From Burkholderia ubonensis (GTDB taxonomy: Bacteria > Pseudomonadota > Gammaproteobacteria > Burkholderiales > Burkholderiaceae): 64,000 bases of DNA. The stretch covers positions 744,001 through 808,000 of the forward strand of contig NZ_CP013422.1 in the NCBI RefSeq assembly GCF_001718695.1. Reading direction: 5' to 3'. The notes beneath the pieces are model-generated. The model did no database searches. It had not been told where the DNA came from and saw only the letters and a program-made list of their open reading frames with translations. Both the position numbers and the translations under genes were made by a program. Of the stretch, positions 17,805 through 27,043 are shown in pieces; positions within the stretch are counted from its first letter, which is position 1; the number at the start of each line of letters is the position of its first letter.

Positions 17805-18556
17805 ATGAGTCGCCGTTCCTTCCTGAAAGCCGTGCGGTCGCTGCCGCGCTCGGCGCCAGCATCGCCCGCGCGGACACGAAGACGCTCGTCGTCGGCACCG
17901 ACACGTCGTTCATGCCTTTCGAGTTCAAGCAGGGCGACAAGTACGTCGGCTTCGATCTCGACCTGTGGGCGGAGATCGCGAAGGACCAGGGCTGGAAATA
18001 CACGATCCAGCCGATGGATTTCGCGGGCCTGATCCCGGCGCTGCAGACGCAGAACATCGACGTCGCGCTGTCGGGCATGACCATCAAGGAAGAGCGCAAG
18101 AAGGCGATCGACTTCTCCGCGCCGTACTACGACAGCGGCCTCGCCGCGATGGTGCAGACCGGCAACACGACGATCAAGTCGATCGACGACCTGAACGGCA
18201 AGGTGATCGCCGCGAAGACGGGCACCGCGACGATCGACTGGATCAAGGCGCACCTGAAGCCGAAGGAGATCCGCCAGTTCCCGAACATCGACCAGGCGTA
18301 TCTCGCGCTCGAGGCCGGCCGCGTCGACGCGGCGATGCACGACACGCCGAACGTGCTGTTCTTCGTGAACAACGAAGGCAAGGGCAAGGTGAAGGTCGCG
18401 GGCCAGCCGGTCAGCGGCGACAAGTACGGGATCGGCTTCCCGAAGGGCAGCCCGCTCGTCGCGAAGGTCAACGAGGGGCTCGTGAAGATCAGGGCCGACG
18501 GCCGCTACGCGCAGATCTACAGGAAGTGGTTCGGCGCCGAGCCGCCGAAGATGTGA
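17805..18556 (+). pseudogene. glnH: Amino acid (glutamine-type) ABC transporter binding protein, frameshifted in the signal peptide
   Basis: Periplasmic substrate-binding protein of the polar amino acid family. The mature domain ([17 protein letters not shown] onwards, to 18556) is intact and matches GlnH in length and pattern. The signal peptide starts at 17805 (MSRRSFLKA) in a different frame. Reading on in the mature frame gives [14 protein letters not shown], a normal signal peptide end, so one base is missing near 17833-17834 (probably a C in GTCGCG). As written, the exported form cannot be made; an internal ATG at 17912 would give only a cytoplasmic fragment. SRRSFLK also fits a twin-arginine motif. 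Either sequencing error or a real null mutation. Confidence 0.82.
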
Positions 18557-18621
18557 GCGTGACGGCGCATCGTGGCGCGGCCTGCGGTCGCGCCGGTCTT
18601 GAATCGAACGGGGAGCGGCAA

Positions 18622-19278
18622 GTGAATTTCGATTGGTCAGCGATCTGGGCGGCGTTGCCGGACCTGATGGACGGGGTCCGGCTGACGGTGTTCATCGCGT
18701 TGTTCGGGTTATTGGGCGGCTTCGTCGTGGGCATGATCGCAGGCATGTTCCGCGCGTACGGGCCGAAGGCAATGAACGTGCTCGCGCAGGTGTACATCGA
18801 GCTGATCCGCGGCACGCCGATCGTCGTGCAGGTGATGTTCCTGTATTTCGCGCTGCCGCTGCTCGCGCACATCCGCATCGACGGGCTGACGGCCGCGATC
18901 ATCGCGATCACCGTGAACTCCGGCGCGTATCTCGCGGAAGTGGTGCGTGGCGCGCTGCTGTCGATTCCGAAGGGATTGACGGAAGCCGGGCTCGCGATGG
19001 GGCTGTCGATGCCGCGCGTGCTGCTGAAGGTGGTCGGGCCGCTCGCATTCCGGCGGCTGATTCCGCCGCTCGGCAACCAGTGCATCGTGAGCCTGAAGGA
19101 CACGTCGCTGTTCATCGTGATCGGCGTCGGCGAACTGACGCGCAAGGGGCAGGAGATCATCGCCGGCAACTTCCAGGCGGTCGAGATCTGGACCGCGGTG
19201 GCGGTCATCTACCTGATGCTGACCGGCGCGATGACGCTGACGCTGCGCGTGGTCGAGAAGAGGATGAAAATTTTATGA
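18622..19278 (+). CDS. glnP: Amino acid ABC transporter permease, glutamine type
   Basis: A 218-residue inner-membrane permease of the HisM/GlnP family with five or so helices. The EAA loop that contacts the ATPase is seen near residue 130 ([25 protein letters not shown]). The GTG start at 18622 follows GGGGAGCGG and gives [13 protein letters not shown], the usual family start. The gene lies 65 bases after glnH and its stop overlaps the glnQ start by 4 bases. The protein itself looks intact, but both of its partners in this operon are damaged, so the transporter is unlikely to work as sequenced. Confidence 0.88.
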   Translation: MNFDWSAIWAALPDLMDGVRLTVFIALFGLLGGFVVGMIAGMFRAYGPKAMNVLAQVYIELIRGTPIVVQVMFLYFALPLLAHIRIDGLTAAIIAITVNSGAYLAEVVRGALLSIPKGLTEAGLAMGLSMPRVLLKVVGPLAFRRLIPPLGNQCIVSLKDTSLFIVIGVGELTRKGQEIIAGNFQAVEIWTAVAVIYLMLTGAMTLTLRVVEKRMKIL

Positions 19279-19868
19279 GCATGGTCGAATTCCAGAACGT
19301 GTCGAAGAGCTTCGGCCACGTGCCGGTGCTGAAGAACATCGACCTGACGATCGACGCGGGCGAGGTCGTGGTCGTGATCGGCCCGTCGGGCTCGGGCAAG
19401 TCGACGATGCTGCGCTGTATCAACGCGCTCGAGAAGATCACGTCCGGCGATCTGCTCGTCGACGGCCAGAGCGTGCGCGGCCACGCGGCGACGATCCGCA
19501 ACATCCGGCTCGAGGCCGGGATGGTGTTCCAGCAGTTCAACCTGTTTCCGCAGATGACCGCGCTCGAGAACGTGATGTTCGGGCCGATCCAGGTGCGCGG
19601 CGCATCGCGCGCGAATCATTACCCGTCCGAGCTGTCGGGCGGCCAGCAGCAGCGCGTCGCGATCGCGCGCGCGCTCGCGATCCGGCCCCGGCTGATGCTG
19701 TTCGACGAGCCCACCTCCGCGCTCGATCCGGAACTGCGCCACGAAGTGCTGAAAGTGATGCAGGATCTTGCCAACGAAGGCATGACGATGATCGTCGTCA
19801 CGCACGAGATCGTCCGGCGACCGTCGGCGGCGCGTCGATGCGCTGCTGCCGGGCATCGACGTGCCTGA
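19275..19868 (+). pseudogene. glnQ: Amino acid ABC transporter ATPase, truncated and internally deleted
   Basis: The frame starts ATG 19275 ([14 protein letters not shown]) and carries Walker A (GPSGSGKST), Q-loop (FQQFNLFPQ), signature (LSGGQQQR), Walker B ([12 protein letters not shown]) and the switch histidine (VVTHEI). Two defects are visible. First, between VRGAS and NHYPSEL the usual linker of about 22 residues is reduced to about three, an in-frame loss of roughly 19 codons. Second, after VVTHEI at about 19811 the homology stops, and the frame runs 19 unrelated codons into the remnant of another gene. The lost C-terminus (about 40 residues) includes the D-loop-distal helices. The protein is probably non-functional. 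Confidence 0.85.
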
Positions 19869-20082
19869 CGAAGCCGCGCTGCTGCGCGTGCTCGGCGATC
19901 GCGCGCCCGACGGACTGCCGATCTATCGCGACGACCCGGCCGATCCCGACGACGAGAACACGCTGGCGACCGCGGCGTTCGCGATCCGCGCAGCGGGCAT
20001 CGACGTCACGATTCATCAACACGGCACGCAGCGTTTCGCGACGCGGATCGTGCCGGACGGGCGCGCGACAGACGCGTCCTGA
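19813..20082 (+). pseudogene. 3' remnant of a C45-type acyltransferase/peptidase gene
   Basis: In the +1 frame relative to glnQ there is an open stretch from the glnQ breakpoint to a stop at 20082. It reads through [20 protein letters not shown] and ENTLATAAFAIRAAGIDVTI. The order (helical segment, DHEG-like turn, IYRDDP, TLA, then strand segments) resembles the C-terminal part of C45-family autoproteolytic acyltransferases (isopenicillin-N acyltransferase-like). The N-terminal catalytic part is absent, so the gene is a remnant. Its remaining neighbours, the aminotransferase and CMD genes, follow directly after 15 bases, suggesting they once formed one operon. The family assignment is moderate. 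Confidence 0.5.
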
Positions 20083-20097
20083 ACCACGAGGCAACGC

Positions 20098-21432
20098 ATG
20101 ACAACCGTTTTCCATCGCGCGCCGCGCGCGACACTGCCGGTCGCCGTCGCCGGCGACGGCATCGAGATCATCGACTCGACCGGCAAGCGCTACATCGATG
20201 CATGCGGCGGCGCCGCCGTGTCGTGCCTCGGGCACAGCAACCAGCGCGTGATCGACGCGATCAAGCGCCAGGCGCAGCAATTGCCGTACGCGCACACGTC
20301 GTTCTTCACCACCGACGTCGCCGAGGAACTGGCCGACCGGCTCGTCGATGCCGCGCCGGCGGGGCTCGATCACGTGTACTTCGTGTCGGGCGGCTCGGAG
20401 GCGATCGAGGCGGCGCTCAAGCTCGCGCGCCAGTACTTCGTCGAGAAGGGCGAGCCGCAGCGGCGTCACTTCATCGCGCGCCGGCAGAGCTATCACGGCA
20501 ACACGCTCGGCGCGCTCGCGATCGGCGGCAACGCATGGCGGCGCGAGCCGTTTCTGCCGATCCTGATCGAAGCGCATCACGTGAGCCCATGCTACGCATA
20601 TCGCGAGCAGCGCGCGGACGAAACCGAAGAGGCGTTCGCGCAGCGTCTTGCCGACGAGCTCGAACAGAAGATTCTCGAACTCGGCGCGGACAACGTTGCC
20701 GCGTTCGTCGCGGAGACGGTGGTCGGCGCGACGGCCGGCGCGGTGCCGCCGGTGCGCACGTATCTGCAGAAGATTCGCGCGGTGTGCGACAAGTACGGCG
20801 TGCTGCTGATCCTCGACGAGATCATGTCTGGGATGGGGCGCACCGGCTACCTGTTCGCATGCGACGAAGACGGCGTCGCGCCGGACCTGCTGACGATCGC
20901 GAAGGGGCTCGGCGCGGGCTACCAGCCGATCGGCGCGACGCTCGTCAGCGACGAGATCTACCGGACGATCGTCGGCGGGTCGGGCTTCTTCCAGCACGGG
21001 CACACGTATATCGGCCATGCGACCGCCTGCGCGGCGGCGCTCGAAGTGCAGCGCGTGATCGCGGAAGAGCGCCTGCTCGACAACGTGAAGGCGCGCGGCG
21101 AGCAATTGCGTGCGTCGTTGCGCGAGCGTTATGCGCAGCATCCCTATATCGGCGACGTGCGTGGGCGCGGGCTGTTCGTCGGCGTCGAATTCGTGCGCGA
21201 TCGCGCGAGCAAGGCGGCGTTCGATCCGGCGCTGAAGCTGAACGCGGTGATCAAGCGCGAGGCGATGCAGCGCGGTTTGATGGTGTATCCGATGGGCGGT
21301 ACGATCGACGGACGCCAGGGCGACCACGTGTTGCTCGCGCCGCCGTTCATCTGCACCGAGCAGCAGATCGACACGATCGTCGAGCGCCTGGCGGGCGCGA
21401 TCGACGCCGCGGTGGCGGCGGTCGGCGCATGA
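20098..21432 (+). CDS. Class III PLP-dependent aminotransferase
   Basis: A 444-residue fold-type I, class III aminotransferase. The cofactor-binding segment LLILDEIMSGMGRTG near residue 240 and the PLP lysine in LTIAKGLGAGYQPIGA near 265 are intact. FVSGGSEAIEAALKLARQYF near 95 is the glycine-rich phosphate-binding part, and HGHTYIGHATACAAALEV near 300 is also canonical. Such enzymes transfer the amino group of omega-amino acids, taurine, diamines or beta-alanine to pyruvate or 2-oxoglutarate; the substrate cannot be read from the sequence. AGGCAACGC precedes the start. The stop overlaps the next start (ATGA). Confidence 0.88.
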   Translation: MTTVFHRAPRATLPVAVAGDGIEIIDSTGKRYIDACGGAAVSCLGHSNQRVIDAIKRQAQQLPYAHTSFFTTDVAEELADRLVDAAPAGLDHVYFVSGGSEAIEAALKLARQYFVEKGEPQRRHFIARRQSYHGNTLGALAIGGNAWRREPFLPILIEAHHVSPCYAYREQRADETEEAFAQRLADELEQKILELGADNVAAFVAETVVGATAGAVPPVRTYLQKIRAVCDKYGVLLILDEIMSGMGRTGYLFACDEDGVAPDLLTIAKGLGAGYQPIGATLVSDEIYRTIVGGSGFFQHGHTYIGHATACAAALEVQRVIAEERLLDNVKARGEQLRASLRERYAQHPYIGDVRGRGLFVGVEFVRDRASKAAFDPALKLNAVIKREAMQRGLMVYPMGGTIDGRQGDHVLLAPPFICTEQQIDTIVERLAGAIDAAVAAVGA

Positions 21433-22010
21433 CGAATTCAGCGAACGGACACCCGATGACTTCGAGACTTCCCCCATTCGACCCCGCATCCGCGACCGAT
21501 GCGCAGAAGGCGGTGCTGGCCGAGATTCTCAGCGGCCCGCGCGGCAACCTGAACGGCCCGTTTCTCGGCTGGATCGCGAGCCCCGAGCTTGCGCAGCACG
21601 CGCAGCGGCTCGGCGCGTTCTGCCGGTATCGCACCGGCTTGCCGCTGCGCCTGTCGGAGCTTGCGATCCTCGTCACCGCCGCGCGGTGGCGCTCGCAGGC
21701 GGAATGGCACATTCATCATCCGATCGCGCTCGATGCCGGCCTGCCGGCTGCGACCGCCGAAGCGATCCGCGACGGCGTCGAACCTGCGTTCGAGTCGGAC
21801 GACGATGCGTTGATCTACGCGTTCGCGAACGAGCTGTACGATGCGCGGCGCGTCAGCGACGCGACGTTCGCGCGCGCGGAGGAGCGCTTCGGCCACGAGG
21901 TGGTCGTCAATCTCGTCGCGCTGCTCGGCTATTACGCGCTCGTCGCGATGACGCTCAATACGTTCGGCATGCGCGCGGACGGACAAACTGATTTGCCGTT
22001 TTCGGAATAA
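21429..22010 (+). CDS. Carboxymuconolactone decarboxylase family protein
   Basis: A 193-residue protein of the CMD/AhpD-like fold. The central segment LSELAILVTAARWRSQAEWHIHHPIALDAGL near residue 75 is the CMD core. The CxxC redox pair of AhpD is absent, so it is not an alkylhydroperoxidase of that type. It starts at 21429, overlapping the aminotransferase stop (ATGA); a second ATG at 21456 (MTSRLPPFD) is a fair alternative. Coupling to the aminotransferase suggests a joint catabolic pathway. Which lactone or keto acid is handled is unknown. Confidence 0.85.
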   Translation: MTNSANGHPMTSRLPPFDPASATDAQKAVLAEILSGPRGNLNGPFLGWIASPELAQHAQRLGAFCRYRTGLPLRLSELAILVTAARWRSQAEWHIHHPIALDAGLPAATAEAIRDGVEPAFESDDDALIYAFANELYDARRVSDATFARAEERFGHEVVVNLVALLGYYALVAMTLNTFGMRADGQTDLPFSE

Positions 22011-22060
22011 TCGCCGCGTGCGCCGGTGCGGCCGGCATCGCGCGCATGCGTTGCGATGGC

Positions 22061-22092
22061 GCCGAAAAGCCCGTCGGCACGGGCTTTTCGGC
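22061..22092. terminator. Strong hairpin, probable terminator
   Basis: A perfect inverted repeat, GCCGAAAAGCCCGT / ACGGGCTTTTCGGC, with 14-base arms and a 4-base loop, 50 bases after the CMD gene stop. There is no clean T-run, but the TTTT within the arm and the location fit an end-of-operon structure. Confidence 0.6.
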
Positions 22093-22219
22093 GATGTGCG
22101 GGCGGGCGGCCGGCATCGTGCTCGCGCGTCGATTGCGCGCGTCGTTTCGCGTGCGCTTCAGTGCATGAATTTTTCCCCTTCCCTAAAATTTCTGCAAAGA
22201 ATTTACGGGGGAAATATCG

Positions 22220-23119
22220 ATGCGCTGGGTCCTGTTGATCGTGTTCATTGCGTGTGTGGTCCATACGCATCGGCGCGGCAAGGTTCGGCATCGGTTGTTC
22301 AGGCAACTATCCGATCACTCGACCTTCACCGCGCCGCTGAACTGCTTTTCGTATGCGTTCTCGTCGGTGCCGACCACGCCGTTCATCGACATCGGCCACT
22401 TTCCTGAACTCGCGGTGCTGCAGCGCGAATGGCGCACCTTCCGCGACGAAGCGCTCGCGCTGCGCGATTCGAGCCGGATCAAGGCGTCGGCCGAGTACAA
22501 CGACATCGGCTTCAATTCGTTCTTTCGCAACGGCTGGAAACGCTTCTACCTGAAGTGGTACGACGCGCCGCATCCGTCCGCGCAGGCGTTGTGTCCGCGC
22601 ACGGTCGAGATCCTGTCGCGGATTCCGTCGATCAAGGCCGCGATGTTCGCGCAGTTGCCGCCGGGCGGGAAGCTCGGCCTGCATCGCGATCCGTATGCGG
22701 GGTCGCTGCGCTATCACCTCGGGCTCGACACGCCGAACGACGCGGCGTGCCGGATCGTCGTCGACGGCGAGTCGTATGCATGGCGCGACGGCGAGGCCGT
22801 GATGTTCGACGAAACCTATCTGCATTGGGCCGAGAACCGCACCGAGCACGATCGCGTGATCCTGTTCTGCGACATCGACCGGCCGATGAAATACCGCTGG
22901 GCGCAGCGCGTCAACGACGCGTTCGGGCAGCTGCTGATGCGCGCGGCGGCGTCGCCGAACGAAACCGGCGACCGCACCGGCGGCCTCAATCACGCGTTCA
23001 AGTATCTGTATGCGATTCGGCGCCTGGGCAAGCGGCTGAAGGCGTGGAACCGGACCGTGTACTACATCGTGAAGTGGGCGCTGTTCGGCGGGATCGCGGT
23101 CGCGATATTCTGGGTCTGA
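22220..23119 (+). CDS. lpxO: Lipid A 2-hydroxylase, LpxO-like aspartyl/asparaginyl hydroxylase family
   Basis: A 299-residue Fe(II)/2-oxoglutarate dioxygenase anchored in the inner membrane by hydrophobic segments at residues 2-15 and 280-298. The iron ligands are seen in LGLHRDPYAG (His-x-Asp, near residue 155) and ETYLHWAENRT (His, near 200), followed by an Arg for 2-oxoglutarate. Size and the double anchor match LpxO, which hydroxylates a secondary fatty acid of lipid A. AN aspartyl hydroxylase acting on another target is the alternative. ACGGGGGAAAT precedes the start. It stands alone, with the terminator hairpin upstream. Confidence 0.82.
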   Translation: MRWVLLIVFIACVVHTHRRGKVRHRLFRQLSDHSTFTAPLNCFSYAFSSVPTTPFIDIGHFPELAVLQREWRTFRDEALALRDSSRIKASAEYNDIGFNSFFRNGWKRFYLKWYDAPHPSAQALCPRTVEILSRIPSIKAAMFAQLPPGGKLGLHRDPYAGSLRYHLGLDTPNDAACRIVVDGESYAWRDGEAVMFDETYLHWAENRTEHDRVILFCDIDRPMKYRWAQRVNDAFGQLLMRAAASPNETGDRTGGLNHAFKYLYAIRRLGKRLKAWNRTVYYIVKWALFGGIAVAIFWV

Positions 23120-23286
23120 TCGCATGACGGGCGGCAGCGGGGCGGTTCGGGCGGGCTGACGATCGCGAGGCTGCGCTGCATGGTGGGCCGGCTGCGCGTC
23201 AATGCAACCAAATGTATTCGCACGGGATCGCGCGTCGACGCGCGGGTATCATGGCTTGTTCACGTCGACACGATCGGTGAGCAAGC

Positions 23287-24093
23287 ATGACGAGTACCCG
23301 AAAGACATTGTGGATCGCCGGTGGGCTGCTGGTCGCGGCCGCGGGCGCCGGCTACGTAATGCTGCTGCGTGCGGACCACCGCGCGATCGCAGAGGCCGGC
23401 ATCGGCGACGCAGCCGCACCGGCTGCTACGGCCCCAGCCGACGGCCGCACCGTGCAGGGCGCGATCGCGCCGCCCGCGCCCGATGCCGCTCCTTCCCCGC
23501 ATGTAGATGAGGCGCTGCCGCAACAAGCGGCCGCACGTGACCGTTCGGTGCCGGCGTCCGCGGCGGTCGCGCAAGTTGCGCCGGCCGCGCCCGTCGCTGC
23601 CGTGCCCGCGCCGAAGCCGGCCGCACCGCCGCCCGCCGTCCACGTGGTCGCGGTCGAGCCGGCCGATTCGACCCCCACGAATGCGAAACCCGCGCAGTTG
23701 CCGCCGGCAGCGCCGCAGACGATTCAACCGGCTCAGCCGACCCGCGCGGCGCAACCCGCTGCACCGGTTGACACGGCGCAAGCGCCTCGGTCCGGCAAGC
23801 AGCCGACCCGCCATGCCGCACGCACCCGCGACGGCCTCGAGCGCCACGCGGCAACGGCGCAGCCGGCGCAGCGCGCCGAAACACCTGAAACCGCCGCGCT
23901 GGTGCGCGAGTCCGCCAAGCTCGATCCGTCGTTGCCGCCGCCGCAATACGTGGCGACGCCGGGCCTCGCGCAACCGCATGCGGCCGCCGGCTCGAACCCG
24001 GTTGCCGCCGCGATGACCGAGCAGTTGGTGCGGCAATCGAGCACCATCAGGACGACGCCCGCGTCGACGAACGGCGCGCCTGTCGCCCCGTGA
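23287..24093 (+). CDS. Ala/Pro-rich membrane-anchored hypothetical protein
   Basis: A 268-residue protein with one N-terminal membrane helix (residues 7-27, LWIAGGLLVAAAGAGYVMLL) followed by about 240 residues dominated by Ala, Pro, Gln and Thr. The latter are low-complexity and likely disordered in the periplasm. No catalytic motif or known domain is visible. The reading frame keeps typical third-position GC and has a start just after a GTGAGCAAGC context, so it is likely real. Such proteins can be TonB-like spacers or envelope linkers, but nothing here proves that. It converges on ahpF. Confidence 0.6.
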   Translation: MTSTRKTLWIAGGLLVAAAGAGYVMLLRADHRAIAEAGIGDAAAPAATAPADGRTVQGAIAPPAPDAAPSPHVDEALPQQAAARDRSVPASAAVAQVAPAAPVAAVPAPKPAAPPPAVHVVAVEPADSTPTNAKPAQLPPAAPQTIQPAQPTRAAQPAAPVDTAQAPRSGKQPTRHAARTRDGLERHAATAQPAQRAETPETAALVRESAKLDPSLPPPQYVATPGLAQPHAAAGSNPVAAAMTEQLVRQSSTIRTTPASTNGAPVAP

Positions 24094-24129
24094 CGAGCGG
24101 CAGCGCGCTCGCGCGGCGCGACGCCGGAT

Positions 24130-24167
24130 AAAAAAGGGCCCGCACGCTGACCAGAGCATGCGGGGCC
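24130..24167 (-). terminator. Rho-independent terminator of ahpCF
   Basis: On the minus strand a GGCCCCGCATGC / GCGTGCGGGCC stem (one bulge, one wobble pair) with an 8-base loop is followed by a run of T residues. It lies about 40 bases after the ahpF stop and is well placed to end the ahpCF transcript. Confidence 0.8.
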
Positions 24168-24205
24168 AAGAGAGACGAATCGGTGCGCGCGTCGCGCGTT
24201 ACGCG

Positions 24206-25804
24206 TTACGCGGCGAGTGCTTCGGCGGGCTGCGGCGCGGCGGTCGTGACCGGCGTCGCGTCCTGCCGGATCAGGTGGTCGAACGCGGCGAGCGATGCCT
24301 TCGCGCCTTCGCCGACCGCGATCACGATCTGCTTGAACGGCGCCGTCGTCACGTCGCCGGCCGCGAACACGCCCGGCACCGACGTCGCGCCGCGCGCGTC
24401 GACGACGATCTCGCCGTGCTTCGACAGCTCGACCGTGCCCTTCAGCCATTCGGTGTTCGGCACGAGGCCGATCTGCACGAACACGCCTTCGAGATCGATG
24501 CGCTTCACGTCGCCGCTGCGCAGGTCCTTGTAGACGAGGCCGTCGAGCTTGCTGCCGTCGCCGGTCAGCTCGGTCGTCTGCGCCTGCGTGACGATCGTCA
24601 CGTTCGGCAGGCTGCGCAGCTTGCGCTGCAGCACTTCGTCCGCGCGCAGTTGCGCGCCGTATTCGATCAGCGTGACCGCCTTCACGATGCCCGCGAGATC
24701 GATCGCGGCCTCGACGCCCGAGTTGCCGCCGCCGACCACCGCGACGCGCTTGCCCTTGAACAGCGGGCCGTCGCAGTGCGGGCAGTACGCGACGCCGCGG
24801 TTGCGGTATTCGCGCTCGCCGGGCACGTTGATTTCGCGCCAGCGCGCGCCGGTCGCGAGGACGATCGTCTTCGCCTTCAGCACCGCGCCGTTCGCGAGGC
24901 GGATCTGGTGCACGGCGCCGGGAATCAGCGCGTCCGCGCGCTGCACGTCCATCACGTCGACGTCGTACTGCTTCACGTGCTGTTCGAGCGCGGCCGCGAA
25001 TTTCGGCCCTTCGGTTTCCTGCACCGACACGAAGTTCTCGATCGCCATCGTGTCGAGCACCTGGCCGCCGAAGCGCTCGGCGACGACGCCGGTCACGATG
25101 CCCTTGCGCGCCGAATAGATCGCGGCCGCCGCGCCCGCCGGGCCGCCGCCGACGATCAGCGTGTCGAACACCGGCTTGTTCTCGAGCGCCTTCGCGGCGC
25201 GCGCGCTCGCGCCGGTATCGAGCTTCGCGAGGATTTCCTTCACGCTGCTGCGGCCCTGGCCGAACGATGCGCCGTTCAGGAACATCGTCGGCAGCGCCAT
25301 GATCTGGCGCGCCTCGACTTCGTTCTGGAACAGCGCGCCGTCGATCGCGACGTGGCGGATGCGCGGGTTGATCAGCGACATCACGTTCAGCGCCTGCACG
25401 ACTTCCGGGCAGTTCTGGCACGACAGCGAGAAATACGTCTCGAACGCGTAGTCGCCGTCGAGCGCGCGGATCTGCTCGATCACGTCGTCGTCGAGCTTGA
25501 CCGGATGGCCGCCCGTCTGCAGCAGCGCGAGCACGAGCGACGTGAATTCATGGCCCATCGGAATCCCGGCGAAGCGGATGCCCGCGGGCTTGCCCGGTTC
25601 GCCGATCGAGAACGACGGCTTGCGCTCGGCGTCGTCGCGGCGTTCGGCCACCGTCACATGCGTCGTCAGCGACGCAATCTCGTTGAGCAGCGCGAGCAGT
25701 TCCTGCGACTTCGCGCCGTCGTCGAGCGACGCGACGAGCTCGATCGGGCGCGTGATCTTTTCCAGGTACGCTTTGAGTTGGTTCTTGAGATTGGCGTCGA
25801 GCAT
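24206..25804 (-). CDS. ahpF: Alkyl hydroperoxide reductase subunit F
   Basis: A 532-residue FAD/NADH disulfide reductase that recycles AhpC. The N-terminal double-thioredoxin domain has its redox pair at Cys129 and Cys132 ([10 protein letters not shown]). The thioredoxin-reductase-like part carries FAD binding ([20 protein letters not shown]), a second redox pair ([10 protein letters not shown]), NAD binding ([14 protein letters not shown]) and the C-terminal FAD motif (GVFAAGDVT). The start at 25804 ([16 protein letters not shown]) matches the family; upstream in-frame codons add 13 unlikely residues. It follows ahpC by 120 bases and shares its transcript. Confidence 0.96.
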   Translation of the reverse strand: MLDANLKNQLKAYLEKITRPIELVASLDDGAKSQELLALLNEIASLTTHVTVAERRDDAERKPSFSIGEPGKPAGIRFAGIPMGHEFTSLVLALLQTGGHPVKLDDDVIEQIRALDGDYAFETYFSLSCQNCPEVVQALNVMSLINPRIRHVAIDGALFQNEVEARQIMALPTMFLNGASFGQGRSSVKEILAKLDTGASARAAKALENKPVFDTLIVGGGPAGAAAAIYSARKGIVTGVVAERFGGQVLDTMAIENFVSVQETEGPKFAAALEQHVKQYDVDVMDVQRADALIPGAVHQIRLANGAVLKAKTIVLATGARWREINVPGEREYRNRGVAYCPHCDGPLFKGKRVAVVGGGNSGVEAAIDLAGIVKAVTLIEYGAQLRADEVLQRKLRSLPNVTIVTQAQTTELTGDGSKLDGLVYKDLRSGDVKRIDLEGVFVQIGLVPNTEWLKGTVELSKHGEIVVDARGATSVPGVFAAGDVTTAPFKQIVIAVGEGAKASLAAFDHLIRQDATPVTTAAPQPAEALAA

Positions 25805-25924
25805 GGCGTTTCGGATTCCGTATTGATGATTCTGGTCGGGCACGTCGTGCCGGAGGGGAGGGCGGGCCGCGCGATGCGGCGGCCGGCCGTTGCGCGCCTC
25901 GCACGAGGCGCGCGGGGCGTGGCG

Positions 25925-26488
25925 TCAGATCTTGCCGATCAGGTCGAGCGACGGTGTCAGCGTCTCGGCGCCCGGGGTCCACTTGGCCGGACACACTTCA
26001 CCCGGGTGCGCAGCGATGTATTGCGCGGCCTGCACCTTGCGCAGCAGTTCGCCCGCATCGCGGCCGATGCCGTTGTCGTGGATCTCGCACAGCTTGATCT
26101 CGCCTTCCGGGTTGATCACGAAGGTGCCGCGCAGCGCCATCCCTTCTTCCTCGATCAGCACGTCGAAGTTGCGCGACAGCGTGAGCGTCGGGTCGCCGAT
26201 CATCGGGTACTTGATCTTGCCGATCGTGTCCGACGTGTCGTGCCACGCCTTGTGCGTGAAGTGCGTGTCGGTCGACACCGCGTAGATTTCGACACCCAGC
26301 TTCTGGAATTCCGCATAGCGGTCGGCGAGGTCGCCCAGCTCGGTCGGGCAGACGAACGTGAAGTCGGCCGGGTAGAACACGACGACGGACCACTTGCCCT
26401 TGAAGTTCTCGTCGGAGACGGGCACGAAATCGCCGTTGTGGTAAGCGGTTGCCTTGAACGGCTTGATTTGGGTGTTGATGATCGGCAT
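25925..26488 (-). CDS. ahpC: Alkyl hydroperoxide reductase subunit C (peroxiredoxin)
   Basis: A 187-residue 2-Cys peroxiredoxin of the AhpC class that reduces hydrogen peroxide and organic peroxides in the cytoplasm. The peroxidatic cysteine is Cys47 ([11 protein letters not shown]) and the resolving cysteine is in [10 protein letters not shown] near residue 166. Length equals E. coli AhpC. It is first in the ahpC-ahpF operon, with AAAGGAACGCTCAAG before the ATG and a candidate OxyR site about 70 bases upstream. Confidence 0.97.
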   Translation of the reverse strand: MPIINTQIKPFKATAYHNGDFVPVSDENFKGKWSVVVFYPADFTFVCPTELGDLADRYAEFQKLGVEIYAVSTDTHFTHKAWHDTSDTIGKIKYPMIGDPTLTLSRNFDVLIEEEGMALRGTFVINPEGEIKLCEIHDNGIGRDAGELLRKVQAAQYIAAHPGEVCPAKWTPGAETLTPSLDLIGKI

Positions 26489-26557
26489 CTTGAGCGTTCC
26501 TTTGCGGTGGTGTTGATGAAGTGTGCTCAGTATCGGGGTTCACCCTTGCCTTGTGAA

Positions 26558-26594
26558 ATTGCTTGTCTTAATCCCCGGGATCGTGAATTTCTAT
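26558..26594 (-). promoter_or_regulatory. Candidate OxyR binding site upstream of ahpC
   Basis: Read on the minus strand, four tetramers occur at exactly the OxyR spacing: ATAG-N7-CGAT-N7-ATTA-N7-CAAT, against the consensus ATAG-N7-CTAT-N7-ATAG-N7-CTAT. The first is perfect and two others match three of four bases. Position (70 to 106 bases before the ahpC start) is right for OxyR activation. A GATACT between the site and the gene could be the -10. Confidence 0.4.
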
Positions 26595-26599
26595 CTGGT

Positions 26600-27043
26600 T
26601 GCGGCGCGGTTTCGAACGGGCGTGGGCGGGGCTTTGGATCCGTGAGGCGGAGTGAGGCTCGGAGGGGCGGCATTGCGTGCGGCGCGTGCGCCGTGGCCGA
26701 ACGCGAGGAAGCTCGATGCATCGCCTGGGGCGCTGCGGTCGGTCGATGGTCGCTGGGCACGAGGCCGGTGCGATATCGGCACCGCGGCCACGTGATGTAT
26801 GGAAATGCCGGGTGCTTTGCATGTGCCGTTGGGCGGTGGCGCGGTTGCGCGATGCGGCGGTCAGTTCGAGCGTGTTGTGCGTGTCGGGGCGTCGTCGAGC
26901 GCATGAAGCGTATCGAGTACGTCGAACGTCGGCACGCACGGACCGGCGTGCGACGCTTGGCCTATACGGTCGCGCGGCTGCCGTCAGGGGGCAGCGACTG
27001 GCAGGGCAGGACGGGGCAGACATTCGCCCCGCCGCCGCCTGCG
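26600..27043. other. Intergenic region, nothing recognised
   Basis: About 440 GC-rich bases between the ahpC promoter region and the vapC toxin gene. Open frames cross it on both strands, but none shows a ribosome site, family motif or plausible amino acid composition. Confidence 0.4.
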
